This document shows positions 47,487 to 58,158 of a stretch of 64,000 bases of DNA, one piece after another; the stretch's first letter is position 1; each line of letters starts with the position of its first letter. This stretch comes from Humulus lupulus (taxonomy: Eukaryota > Streptophyta > Magnoliopsida > Rosales > Cannabaceae), in NCBI RefSeq assembly GCF_963169125.1, contig NC_084795.1:258783042-258847041 (forward strand), given 5' to 3'. Under the pieces are notes generated by a model that saw nothing but the letters and a program-made list of their open reading frames with translations, made no database searches and was not told the DNA's origin. The translations under genes and the position numbers were made by a program.

Positions 47487-48756
47487 ATGGGACCAAGGAA
47501 ACAACCAACTAGGGCTGCCTCTTTTAAGAACACTAGTCACCCTTCATCATCCCGCTCCCAACCACCACAAACCCAGCCAATCCTGCCAACACCTCAACCA
47601 ATTTTAGAGTATGATCCCACGTGATTCATTAACAAGCATGCCCATGATCATTACCAAAGGCTATCCCAGCGTCTAGTCATTCAAGAGCATGGGGTGGAAA
47701 TTAAAGAAGAACCGTACCCTAACGAATCTTATAATATTATTAGGGATGATATTCTATGATGTGGTTGGCAACTTTTTGTAGATGATAAGATGCCGAAGGC
47801 CAATTGTTCACTGGTTTATGAGTTTTACGCCAACTTTCCCGGGGTTGCTAATAAAAAGGTGTTTGTTAGAGGAGTTTCGGTTTAGTGCGCCATTGATCAT
47901 ATTGGTGCACTATTTAGATTACCTAAGTGGTCTCCAACAGAAGATGAGTATTATCAATTGGCGTATCATAGTGAGGTTGATTGGACTGAGGTGGCTGAGA
48001 CTTTAGGAATTCCTGGTGCTTATTTTGTTATGCAGAATGAGGAGCCGAAACATTTAAGGAGATACCAAATTAATTGTGTGGCCAAGGTCTGGACTCTTTT
48101 TGTTAAGGCACGGTTTATGCCCAACATCCACTTCTCTGAAGTGAGGACTGATATGTGTCTTTTGGTGTATGAAATTATGAAGGGACTCTCTATTGATATT
48201 GGCCGAGTTATTCGCCAAAGCATCAGGGATTTATGTAGATTGACTACTACTGTCGAGTTGGGACATGGATCCATTATAACTAATTTGTGTGAAGTCTGGG
48301 AGGCACCTAAATATCCCAGTGATATTTATAGGAAGGTTATGGGGCCTATTTCTCGTGCTACAGTGAATAAATTCAATGCCCGTCCATGGAGCCACCAGTA
48401 CCGCTACCCAGAATGTGAGAGTTGAAAGGGAAAGAGAGGAGGCTGTGGAACCCATACCTGCCAATGATCAACAAGATGGATCTAGGGCAGCTCAGAAGGA
48501 GGACGGAGAAGAATATCCTCAATATCTGGCGCTTGAGGCTCCACCGGGTCTGCACTTGGCCAGATTAGATTATATCATTCAGCAGAACCAGCATACTCAT
48601 AATTTTTTGGGAGAGCTTCATGATTTTTTTAGAGCTCAAGTGGATAGACAGAATGAGCTGGTCTACCGATTGTCAAAACAAGAGGCGGACTGCCAATACT
48701 TTCCTCACCCACTGCCATGGCATCCTTTTCCAAATCCACCACCATTTTATACGTGA
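47487..48756 (+). pseudogene. F env-position ORF, plant putative transposon protein type
   Basis: ATG at 47487 gives MGPRKQPTRAASFKN with a Pro/Ser-rich start. A TGA follows after EYDPT near 47623, and a second stop after RDDIL near 47757. Frames 47782-48006 and 47958-48425 carry LVYEFYANFPG and WTEVAETLGIPGAYFV, similar to the domain annotated as a putative plant transposon protein (PF20167-like) next to Athila elements. Frame 48376-48756 has a charged segment and a Pro-rich end (PNPPPFYT). I see no signal peptide or clear transmembrane segment, so an envelope role is not supported here. Confidence 0.65.
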
Positions 48757-50110
48757 TTCGCACAAGGTATGTTTTCTTTCTTTACTTATTTTTAAACATT
48801 GGGGACAACGTTTAGTTTATGTTTGGGGGAGGGAGCTTATTTTTTCTATTAGTTTTGTTTTGTGTTGATTTGTTAATTTTTTTAGTGTTTAGAGTTTTTT
48901 TTTTCGTGTGTTTAGTTTCAACACGAATAATGATTGACAACAAATGTCGATTAGAATAAAATGAATGTTATGAGTATAATTCAAAGAAAATGAAATCTGA
49001 AAAAAATCTATGTGCATGATTGAACACCCCGTTAGTTCATTTTAGTTTAGATAACATTTGTTGAATATCTTGTCATGATGTTAAATTTATGTTTTTGGAT
49101 ATTGATTATGCTTGTTGAAATTGGTTGGTGGAATGATGAATTGAAAGTGGAAATTATTTTCTATAATTCTAGAACTTGCTTACTTGTTATTTGAGGTGAG
49201 GCGAAATAATATATCATGTATGCTTATGAATATGATTTAGGCTATCATTTGGATCGTTTGACGTTTTCTTGCCAACCTTAAGTTATTTAATCCTTTGCTT
49301 ACCCCTTTTGAGCCTAATCTTGTATGTTTTTGTTCTAAACCATCATTTAAGTCTAATACTTGAAACTTTGTTATATATCCGTCCTTGATATACTATGAGC
49401 ATATGATTGAGAAATTTTTTGGGGATTGATGTGTAATGGGGTTTAATTGTGATTTGAGTGGGTTTAGAAAATAAAAAGTGAAAAAAATGAGAGAGAGTAT
49501 ATGTATTGAAAAATATATATTTTCCAATACACTCCCAATATGAATATATAGAAAAAAATCATGTTTGGGGGAGTGTAGTTATTATTGAAATATATATATC
49601 TAAAGAAAAAAAAAACAAGAAAGGGGATTATGGGATTGTATTATTATGGAAGTAAAATTGGTGAGTTTTGGTCATGTTCTTATAGTAAAGTGAGCTTAAA
49701 AATTACTTTGTCAACTACCTTTACCTAAGCCATCGTTACAAGCCTATAAAAACCATATTGATTCTTATGGATATCATGATTTATATTAGTGAAGAATTGC
49801 AAGTAAGTGAGCTTATGGAATTACATGGTTTGAATGGATCGATTGGAAATAAATTTGGTGAGCATAATTGATTTCGAATATGTTTATTTAATGATCATGA
49901 GTTGATAATCCAAAATGTTAGTAGACTAAGGTGTGTTAATGGAGTGTTTTGATCAAAATTCTAGATTGAATAAACTGTTGAGTAATTTTCTGAGAATTAT
50001 ATGATTAACATTCATGTTTTTTAGGCATAATTTTTGTTGTTGGTATAATCCATGTTGTTCGAGTCTAGGTTTGTTTGAGTCCTTTGTTCGAGGGCGAACA
50101 AACAGTATGT
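48757..50110 (+). other. F 3' noncoding region
   Basis: AT-rich, no gene. It shares order of phrases with 36347-37135 and 39210-39758 of E. Long untranslated stretches before the 3' LTR are normal in Athila-like elements. Confidence 0.65.
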
Positions 50111-50121
50111 TTGGGGGAGTT

Positions 50122-51473
50122 TGATAACTTCGTTTTAAGGTCATTTTAGAATGCGTTTTTGTGGTAATCTTGAGTTTTTATTTGTGTTTTGCAAGATTAC
50201 GCTTTTGTTTGTCTTTGTTTTAGGTTGGTGCGGTGAATCATGAGAAAAATGTAAAAAGAAGTAAAAATGGTGGGAAAATGATGCTTTTGACGGTTGTTGG
50301 ACTCAAACTAACACTAAGGGCGATAAAAAGTCAGTTTTGGATGAAGAAACGGGTTGAAAGAAGCAATTTGAGAAAAAATAGAATTAGATCCGCGACTTGG
50401 GCTTATAAGTTGATTCAAGGTGAAGTTAGAGACGCATGGTTGCTGGAGGCAATTAGTGTCGCGACTTGGACTTGCAAGTTGCGACTCAAGAGGAAATTAG
50501 AGGCTCATGAAAGGGGAAAAGTGGACACGGGCGGCGACTTGAGTCTGCATGAGTCGCGACGCTTGAAGACTATAAACGTAGCAAAATGGCTAAAAATCAG
50601 ACATGGGCAGTGACCTAGAGAAGGCCAAGTTGCGGCCTGCATAGGAAAAAAACACAGCCTTTGTTATTTTTTAACTATAAATTTGTATTTTGGGTTTAAT
50701 TAAGTCATTAGGTCAGTTTTTAATTATCTTTTTAGAGACTAATTGTGATTCTTAGGCTAGTTATTCTGCAGTTTTATATTTTTCTTTCTTCTTTAAGTTT
50801 ATGAATCTTATGTTTTTGAATTATTACTTTGTTTTAGTCATGTCTGATATGAACTAAACAATTTTTATCTAGGATTTAATGTAGTCACTTGGATTTCTAT
50901 CTAAATTCATTATGATGTTCTATTGATATTTCTTCTCTATTCTAGTCTATATAATGTGTGCTTAATGCTAGTAAATACTTGATCAATATTTACTTGATTT
51001 TATGATTTTGATTCAAAATTCGAAAGATGAGAACTGAATATGCTATCATTATATAGACATAGGTTGCATATTGGACGAAAGTACCTGTGTGACTTGTGTA
51101 GTAATTAGGTTTCCATGCTTAATGCCTTCTATATGTTTAAGTTTATCCCAAAGATGTAGAAAACATGCATATAGGTTGAGATCTTATATCTTGAAAAATA
51201 ATAGGAATTGATTTAGGTTAACCTACTATTATAATAGGAAGAAAGAAATCTAGAATTGATTAATAAAATTAGTAGAATGAAAAGTTGTTTTTGTTAAATG
51301 TCATTTTCAATTTTAAAATTAAATTCAAAAATCAAAATTTTAGTTGCCAAATAGAAATTAAATGAACAATTGTTGGTAATTGGAAAACAGTCTTCGTGGG
51401 AACGATACTCTACTTATCATATATTACTTTAATAGATTACATGCACTTGCGTATATATATATTTTCGCGATCA
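50122..51473 (+). repeat. 3' LTR of F
   Basis: TGATAACTTCG to TTTCGCGATCA, 1352 bp. TATA box ACTATAAATTT at 50675-50685. Upstream, at 50390-50640, lie four inverted motifs with TCGCGACTTG-type cores (for example GTCGCGACTTG at 50458-50468 with its near complement at 50475-50485). The last 600 bp match 40450-41123 closely, but the first 550 bp do not. Confidence 0.85.
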
Positions 51474-52230
51474 CTCAGCTGTGAGGGCCTTCTCAACCAC
51501 CTGGGCATAAGTAGTCTCCCCAGGTACTGATGTGATCCACACATCTCTGGCTATCATAGCATTCATCCCCCGAGCAAACCTGTTTTGCCTGGCTGCATCT
51601 ATAGGCACTAGATCAGGTGCAAACTTTGCTAGTTTGCCAATTTCAGGGCATACTCAGTAACTGTCATGCTGCCCTGTACCAGACTGGTGAACTCATTCAC
51701 CTTTGCTGCCCTGACGACAATGCTTTAGTATTTCTGGTTGAACGAATCCCTGAACTCATCCCAACTCATTGTAGAAGCATCTCGAGTCTGGGATGCCACC
51801 TCCCACCAAATGCGGGCATCTTCTCGAAACATGTAAGTGGCGAAAGCTACCATATCATTACCTTCCACCCTCATGAAGTTCAGGATAGAGGTGATCAGAC
51901 TCATCCACTGTTCATCCTTAAGTGGATCTGGTCCTCCCTCGAAGACTGGAGGATGCTCTTCCTAAACCTCTCATACAACGATTCCCACCCATTTCCAATC
52001 GGAGGCGGCTGTACTACAGTGCCACAATAGGTGGAAAGTCTGGTGTAGTGTTCCCTGGTGGAGCTTGTTGTCTCAGAAGATGAATATCTTTATCTTGACT
52101 CTGAAGTATAGCTTGCATGTTAGCAAGCAACTGCTGCCAGTTCTCAGGGACTGGCGGAGGTTTATGGTCCTAATCATCATCTATAGCCTCGATCCTGATG
52201 TCTTCTAGTGAAATTTATCACCTTAGAGGC
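51474..52230 (-). pseudogene. gag remnant of chromovirus G
   Basis: Minus-strand sequence collinear with the gag of A from position 12599 up. It contains EDARIWWEVASQ and PDLVPIDAARQNRF in frame on the minus strand, with a stop in place of Tyr after NQKY near 51727. The pol part is not on the right side, so it should lie beyond the left end of the window, because E and F inserted here. The 5-bp flank after the F LTR is CTCAG. Confidence 0.8.
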
Positions 52231-52601
52231 ATAACTCTCCAAGTTTATCTGCAATCAACGACTCGGATGATCAGGCAATGATAACAGGTTTGAAATCACC
52301 CCCAAGATTTAATGCCAATACTCTAGCAACAGGATACAATTACAATGCAAACATGTATATTAACAATTATCACATACAGTAGCAATGCTAAAAGCATGCC
52401 TTATCATGTACACATAGCAGTCAAGGGCCAAACTCTACCAGTATATTTCATGCTTCCTAATAAACATGCAGATAAGACATTTATATTTCATTTAAATAAT
52501 CAAACATGTAATCACATATATGGTTACCAAACCCTAAGTGAAGATTGTCTTTAGCGACGAGTGTACATGCCCAGCCAGCCTGCAGAAACTGTTAAACCTA
52601 G
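52231..52601 (-). other. leader of G
   Basis: Noncoding between gag and PBS. It resembles 13385-13815 of A in phrase order (gcagtcaagggcca..., agcgacgagtgtacatgcc). Confidence 0.6.
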
Positions 52602-52618
52602 ATCGCTCAAATACCAAG
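52602..52618 (-). other. degenerate primer binding site of G
   Basis: On the minus strand it reads CTTGGTATTTGAGCG, one change from the initiator-Met type TGGTATCAGAGC core plus one neighbour. It directly adjoins the LTR start at 52620. Confidence 0.6.
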
Positions 52619-52619
52619 T

Positions 52620-53074
52620 TATAATGCCCTGGATAGATATGGATGCTCAAAACTCCACGCTTGTAAAAGGTCCAAGGCACGTGTTAAGGTCCGATAAATG
52701 CTCAAGTACATACCTGTGCCTATGCCCCTAGGTGTGTATTGATAAACCTTGCCGAATGAAGCCCCAGCAGGTGTGCCACACAGGACCCCCGTCCCGTGCC
52801 TCACGAGCCCAATAGGTGTGCCATGCAAGGTCCTCTTACACCTCTGTAGCATCGTCACCTCCACGCCTCCGCGAGACCGATATGCCCTCGCCACGCGCAC
52901 CTAGGTCCACGGTGCAAGAAGGCAAGCATCTTGCGTAGGTAGCCACATCCCTAGAGGCCACGTGAGAGATGGCCTCGCCACGCCTCGCGTATCCAACAAC
53001 CTCGAACATCTCACGACTACCTTTGCGCATTTGGGCATCTACCACGGAAAGGGCCTCACGCAGCTGGGCACACC
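52620..53074 (-). repeat. 5' LTR of G, recognisable part
   Basis: Starts TATAATGCCC, a mutated TGTAATGCCC, next to the PBS. No second copy is in the window, so its far end is unknown. It becomes GC-rich from 52840 and passes into the tandem array. Confidence 0.55.
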
Positions 53075-53720
53075 TCGCCCAGGCCAACGTCTCGCACGCC
53101 CATGCCTGCCCAGGTGGCCTCATGCCTTGCGAGGGCCAGCACCTCATGCGCCCGTGCCTTCCCAGGTGGTCACGCGCCTCGCCCAGGCCAACGTCTCTCG
53201 TGCCCATGTCTGCCTAGGTGGCCTCGCGCCTCGCAAGGGCCAGCACCTCACATGCCCCGTGCCTGCTCAGGTGGCCTCACGCCTCGCCCAGGACAACGTC
53301 TCGCGCGCCCATGCCTGCCAAGGTGGCCTCGCACCTCGCGCGCCCTGTGCCTGGTCAGGTGGCCTTGTGCCTCGCCCTGGCCAACGTTTCGCACACCTGT
53401 GCCTGCCCAGGTGGCCTCGCACTCGCCTAGGGCAAGCACCTCGTGCGCCCTGTGCTTGCTCAAGTGGCCTAACCTAGGCCAACGCCTCCCGCTCGCCCAT
53501 GGCAAGCACCTCGCGCACCCCGTGCCTGCTCAGGTGGCCTCGCGCCTCGCCCAGTCCAACGTCTCATGCACCCATGCCTGCCCAGGTGGCCTCGCGCTTC
53601 GCCCAGGCCAGCGTCTCGCGCGCTCGTGCCTACCTAGGTGGCCTGGTGCCTCGTCTAGGCCAGCATCTCACGCTCCCATGCCTGCTCAGGTGGTCTTGCG
53701 CCTTGCACCTCAAGATGGTG
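53075..53720 (+). repeat. GC-rich tandem array, about 52-bp unit, two subtypes
   Basis: About 12 units. Subtype 1 has CTCGCCCAGGCCAACGTCTC and GCCCATGCCTGCCCAGGTGG; subtype 2 has GGGCCAGCACCTCA and CCGTGCCTGCTCAGGTGG. They alternate in the left half, so a dimer of about 104 bp is the higher-order unit. Some units are shortened. Stop codons are rare, so long frames open in several phases (171 and 213 codons). These are by-products. Confidence 0.85.
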
Positions 53721-54313
53721 TCTCCTATGAAGACCTACGGTAACCTCAACATTCAGAGGTAAAAATCCAAGTATAATTTGAAGAGATCGTACCCGTACAA
53801 TCTTGTACGGGGTACAATCTTTAAGAGAGGGGACACGCCAGACAAGTAGTGGGAGTACTAGGAGAGGGGGCATGGCCTATATGCTTCTAACCAGATGTCA
53901 GAGTCGACACTACCACCAGCGCCACTATGCTTGGTGCCACTCCTCTGACACTCGTACTAAATAAGTTGCGGAGACATCCCCACGGAACTTGACCCTGTAC
54001 TGGAGCCAGAACCACTACCCTTGAGACCACTCTCCTGACAATGTACTTGTGTACCATCCGGTACCCTGGACCACAATGTATCAGGGGTCATTAGAGCCCA
54101 CTATAAAGGGAACCCCACTTCCACATGGAAGGGGGTTGGAAAAAACACTGTAGCTGGACACAAAAGAGAAATACAAGTTCTTTTCCCATTTTTCTTCTGC
54201 AATTATTTTCTAAGTTTCGAAGTTTCTGATTATATAGTTGAAGTTCTTCATTGATAAGCAATAGACTTTGATTTTTCTAACTTTACTTCATTGACGAGTT
54301 CTCACCGTCAACA
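53721..54313 (+). repeat. 5' LTR of H (left boundary uncertain)
   Basis: The right end ..CGTCAACA at 54313 is fixed by the primer binding site. A TATA box CTATAAAGG lies at 54101-54109. The left end is not set, because the 3' LTR is beyond the window. A TG near 53726 is only a guess. The inverted repeat GTACCCGTACA / TGTACGGGGTAC lies at 53789-53799 and 53804-53815. Confidence 0.6.
54101..54109 (+). promoter_or_regulatory. TATA box of the H LTR
   Basis: CTATAAAGG, about 210 bp before the LTR end, which is a normal place for a promoter with R and U5 downstream. Confidence 0.6.
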
Positions 54314-54314
54314 G

Positions 54315-54334
54315 TTTGGCGCTGTCTGTGGGAA
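54315..54334 (+). other. primer binding site of H
   Basis: TTTGGCGCTGTCTGTGGGAA follows the LTR end by one base. It matches the TTTGGCGCCGTCTGTGGGAA type of Tat-lineage plant elements with one change. Confidence 0.75.
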
Positions 54335-54382
54335 GGATAAGTGTCAAGCTACTGTTATTCCGTTGATTTTTAAAATAGAGAA

Positions 54383-55990
54383 ATGCCACGACGTTCTAAA
54401 CAACTGAGAGAGCCACAAGAAGTGGAGGTCCACCTTGACGGAGATCAGCTGAAAGCCTCTATGAAGGATCCTCCTCCACCCACAAATGTGGAGGCCCCAA
54501 AGGAGCCAGAGGTTCACGGAGATGAAAGGGAAGCCTCATCCCCCGCAGTCCCACCTGAGGAGGATCGTCCAAGGCCAACGGCTACCCCAGCCAGGGATGC
54601 CGGTGAGTTCCTACCTCCAAGGCCGTCGCAGGTGCCGAACTCCAATTGGCAGGATCCGGGCCTGTCGACGCGCAGACTAGACAAGCATCCCCGAATCCAT
54701 TCCGTGAGCTCGAGTTCTAGATCTCAATTTTACGAAGAGGAGAAACGTGAATTGCACCGTAAGAACCAAAGGCTAGAAACCACCTTAGAGAACATGCAGG
54801 ATGTGCTAAATGGCCTGTTGCAAGGGAAATAAAGCATAACTCTCCCTAAGCGAAAAGAGGAAGGTCAAGAGGGGGCAGAAACCACCGTCTTAGTAGACGA
54901 TGGAAGGACTTGACTCTCCACCAGCAACACCCCTCGGATGAAGCAGCATGAATGTCCCGGACCACCGAGGTAGCCTTAGAGGCAAGAGCCAAAGACCAAC
55001 GCTGGCCCTCGTAACGACGTCGAAGTCACCTCAAGGAAAACACCCTTAGATTTATGAGAGGAACTCAACAAAAAGAGGGTGGGTAAAAGGACCACGCCTC
55101 CTATGGCGCCCCTGGAAGGCAAAGGAAAGGGAGATCTTAACGTATCCATGTTGAAGGACTCCTTGAACAAGAGGAGACAAGACCTAGACAGAGAAATGAG
55201 GAGCCTACGGAGCAAAATCATCACTGCTTCTAGAGGACAAGCCATTGAAGAGGAGTTCGACCATGAGTCACCATTCATCAAGGAGATCCAAGCCATCTGA
55301 CTCCTAGCCAACTTCATGGAGCCCCATATGACCCCATATGAAGGAAACACGGATCCTAAATACCATCTGGATGCATTTAACGACCTGATGAAGTTAAGGG
55401 GGATTAGTAGCAGGGCCAGATGCCATTGCTTCGCTGTCACATTGAAAGGACCTGCGTACCAATGGTTCTAAAGACTTAGACCAGGGTCCATCAGATCTTG
55501 GCAATAATTTTCTGATGAATTTCTCCAGCAACACCACGCCGTGCGGGACTACACGATGCCGAGCACTAGCCTCGTTAACGTAAAGCAAGGAGAAAACAGG
55601 TGTTTAAAGAGATACATTCATAGGTTCAACATGGAGGCAGCCAAGGTAGGGAGCTTGACCCATAGAGTGCAAAAAATGGCCATCATAGCTGGAGTACGCC
55701 CGGGAAGAAAATTATGGGATAACATGCTCAAGAGAGAGGTCACTGATTTGGACGACTTCTACGAGCGGGCACATAAATATATTCGCGTGGAGGATGGTCA
55801 TGAAATCCTCAAGGCCGGAAAAGGCCAGTTGCAACCAAAACCCTCAATCTGAGAAAGCCAAAGTAGTGCAAAGAAGAAGAGGGTATATGAAGGAACGAGA
55901 GATCATCGACCTCGGAAGCCTCAGCGCATTGATGAGCGCAGACAGGGCCCCTACACCTTTTATACTGACCTCACCCACGCTAGAGAACAT
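54383..55990 (+). pseudogene. H gag (Tat type, broken)
   Basis: ATG at 54383 gives MPRRSKQLREPQEVEV, an acidic Pro-rich N-terminus, and a helical end at 54832. The following 480 bp have no long frame. The gag core lies at 55310-55852: KGPAYQWF with a stop where Lys or Trp is expected (near 55470), then SLVNVKQGENRCLKRYIHRFN and DLDDFYERAHKYIRVEDG. The order is that of Tat gag. A further stop ends it at 55850. Confidence 0.8.
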
Positions 55991-55999
55991 ATTTTCGTC

Positions 56000-56986
56000 A
56001 TGAATGAAAACCAGGTCCCTTTCAGAAGGGCCACGCTAATGAAAAAAGATCGGTCCAAAAGAGACCCCAGCAAATATTGCCAGTATCATAAAGATATTAG
56101 CCACACCACCGCGGAATGCAACCATTTGAAGGTAGAAATCGAGGAGCTTATACACAGAGGAAATTTGGACAGATATGTCCACAAGAAGAGCCAAAGGCTA
56201 GAAGAAGGAGCCTCCTCGCCGCAGGCACAAGAGGTGGCCCCGAAAGTACAAGGAGAGGCCAGGACAATCTTTGGAGGGCTAGGATTCGGGGGCGAATCAA
56301 GGAAGGGGCGAGATAAATATGACATGGAAGCCAGACGAAGTCCACCACCATGCATGTTAAGTTTGGAGCAACGCCCTCTGAAGAGTTTTAAGGGTGAAAA
56401 TTACTCAATACCCTTCACCGAGGAAGACACCCAGGGTGTACATTTCCCCCATAATGACCCCCTAGGGTTAATTGTCCAGCTTGCAAACATGAGGGTGCAT
56501 CAGGTCTTAGTGGATAACGAAAGCTCTGTGGACATCTTATATCACCCAGCTTTGGAGAAGATAGGACTAAACATCTGGTACTTAAATCCCTGCAGTACCT
56601 CCTTATATGGATTTATGGGAGACTCAATACAACCCCTAGGGGCGATCGAGTTAGCCCTCACTATGGGGGAACAACCCAGACAAACTACCATAATGGCAAA
56701 CTTTGTTATTGTAGATTGTGCCTCAGCCTTCAATGTGGTATTAGGGAGACCTTTCCTAAGTGAATTGAAGGCGATAACTTCTGTGTACCACTTAGCTATG
56801 AAATTCCCAACTCCCGGGGGAATAGCATGCATGAAAGGAGAGCAGAAGGAAGTGAGGGAATGCTATAACATATCCCTCTGCATGGCCACAAAGCCATCGG
56901 TGCCTATGGAAATGGTTGTGCATGAAGGAGTGAACCCGCACGAGTTAGACCCCAAGTCGCGGAAGAACCTAGAGCTGAGCCAGTAG
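56000..56986 (+). pseudogene. H gag C-terminus and protease
   Basis: An open frame of 328 codons. YCQYHKDISHTTAEC near residue 27-41 is the Tat gag knuckle, followed by VEIEELIHRGNL. Protease lies at about residues 165-260: VLVDNESSVDIL is where Tat elements have VDNGSS, so the Gly of the triad is replaced by Glu, and VVLGRPFL is the second conserved motif. It was probably once joined to the preceding gag frame. The protease is unlikely to be active. Confidence 0.8.
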
Positions 56987-57069
56987 AGGAGTTGGGGAAG
57001 TCACGGTCATGAACGAGCCGGTGAGAAAGTTGAAGGTAGGAAGAAACCTTCCAAGTATCGTGAAGTAGA

Positions 57070-58158
57070 AGCTAGTAGAATTTATGATAGCCAACATTGA
57101 CATATTCGCCTGGAGTCATGAGGACATGGTACGAATAGACCCACCAATCATGTGTCATCACTTGGACATCGACCCAAAGGCAAGGCCTGTGAGACAAAAA
57201 AGGAGAGCACTAGACCCAGAAAAATATGCGGCCTTAAAAGAGGAGGTTGACAATTTGAAGGCAAATGGGTTTATCTGAGAAGCATTCTACCCAATATGGG
57301 TATCGAACCCAGTCTTAGTCCCAAAGCCCAATGGAAAATGGAGGACTTATGTGGACTTTACTAACCTCAATAAAGCATGCCCAAAGGACAGCTTCTCGCT
57401 TCCTAGGATAGACCAGTTGGTAGACGCAATGGCAGGACACGAGCTACTTAGCTTCATGGATGCATATTCCGGGTACAACTAAATACCCATGAACCCAGCC
57501 GATGAAGAGCACACCTCATTCATAACAAACAAGGGGCTTTGGGCATGCTTTAAAGAACAAAGGTGCTACTTATCAAAGGCTGGTGAACAAAATGTTTGCA
57601 AGTCAAATAGGAAGGAATATGGAAGTATACGTGGAAGATATGCTGGTAAAGACAAGGAAGACAGAAGAACTCATAAGCGACCTTAATGAGACGTTTAGCA
57701 CCCTCAGAAAGTTCAGAATTATGCTAAACCTACTCAAGTAAACCTTTGGAGTTTCATCAGAGAAGTTCCTAGGTTTCATGGTAAATTCACAAGGTATCGA
57801 GGCCAACCCTGAAAAAATCAAGGCATTGCTATAAATGAGCTCACCACGAAACAAGAAAGAGGTGCAATGCTTAACAGGAAGAGTAGCAGCCCTCAATAGG
57901 TTCATTTCCAGGTCCACTAACAAATGCCTCCCTTTCTTCAACATCCTAAAAGGGAGCAGAAAGTTCGCTTGGGATGATGATTGTCAGGAAGCCTTTACTA
58001 AACTAAAGGAACACCTTGGGAAACCACCCCTCTTGGCCAAGCCAGAAAAAGGGGAGAAGTTGTACTTGTATTTAGCCGTATCGGAACATGCTATTAGTGC
58101 CGCCTTGGTGAAAGGAGAAAAGAAGCATCAGCAGTCTATGTACTATGTGAGCAAGTAG
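57070..58158 (+). pseudogene. H reverse transcriptase (broken)
   Basis: The frame 57084-57278 has the RT lead-in (FAWSHEDM, HHLDIDPKARPVRQKRR). After stops, WRTYVDFTNLNKACPKDSF and FMDAYSGYN carry the first catalytic Asp. In the next frame (near 57610-57650) the catalytic motif reads YVEDMLVK, with Glu in place of the first Asp of YVDD. The thumb and connection follow (57835-58158, VQCLTGRVAALNRFISRS). At least four interruptions are seen. Confidence 0.85.

Larger units (their letters stand above)
41124..50121 (+). mobile_element. internal region of Athila-like retrotransposon F
   Basis: Gag, protease, RT, RNase H and integrase in Athila order, then a spacer, an env-position ORF, a long 3' noncoding region and a PPT (50111-50119, TTGGGGGAG). 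Many stops break the frames. The primer binding site expected after the LTR is not recognisable; the sequence after 41123 is an AT-rich run. F inserted into the gag of element G, whose sequence begins at 51474. Confidence 0.85.

Noticed and set aside
47487..48756. A true viral envelope gene in F
   Set aside because: The place fits, but no signal peptide, fusion segment or membrane anchor is visible. The similarity is to plant transposon proteins.
53075..53720. Possible CRISPR-like array
   Set aside because: Units are contiguous with no unique spacers, no cas genes are nearby and the setting is a plant genome. The D minisatellite is rejected for the same reason.
52962..53743. Long plus-strand frames (171 and 213 codons) and a minus frame in the GC-rich region
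   Set aside because: They come from the 52-bp tandem array. Several phases are open at once, and the products are repetitive Ala/Pro/Arg-rich text with no domain.
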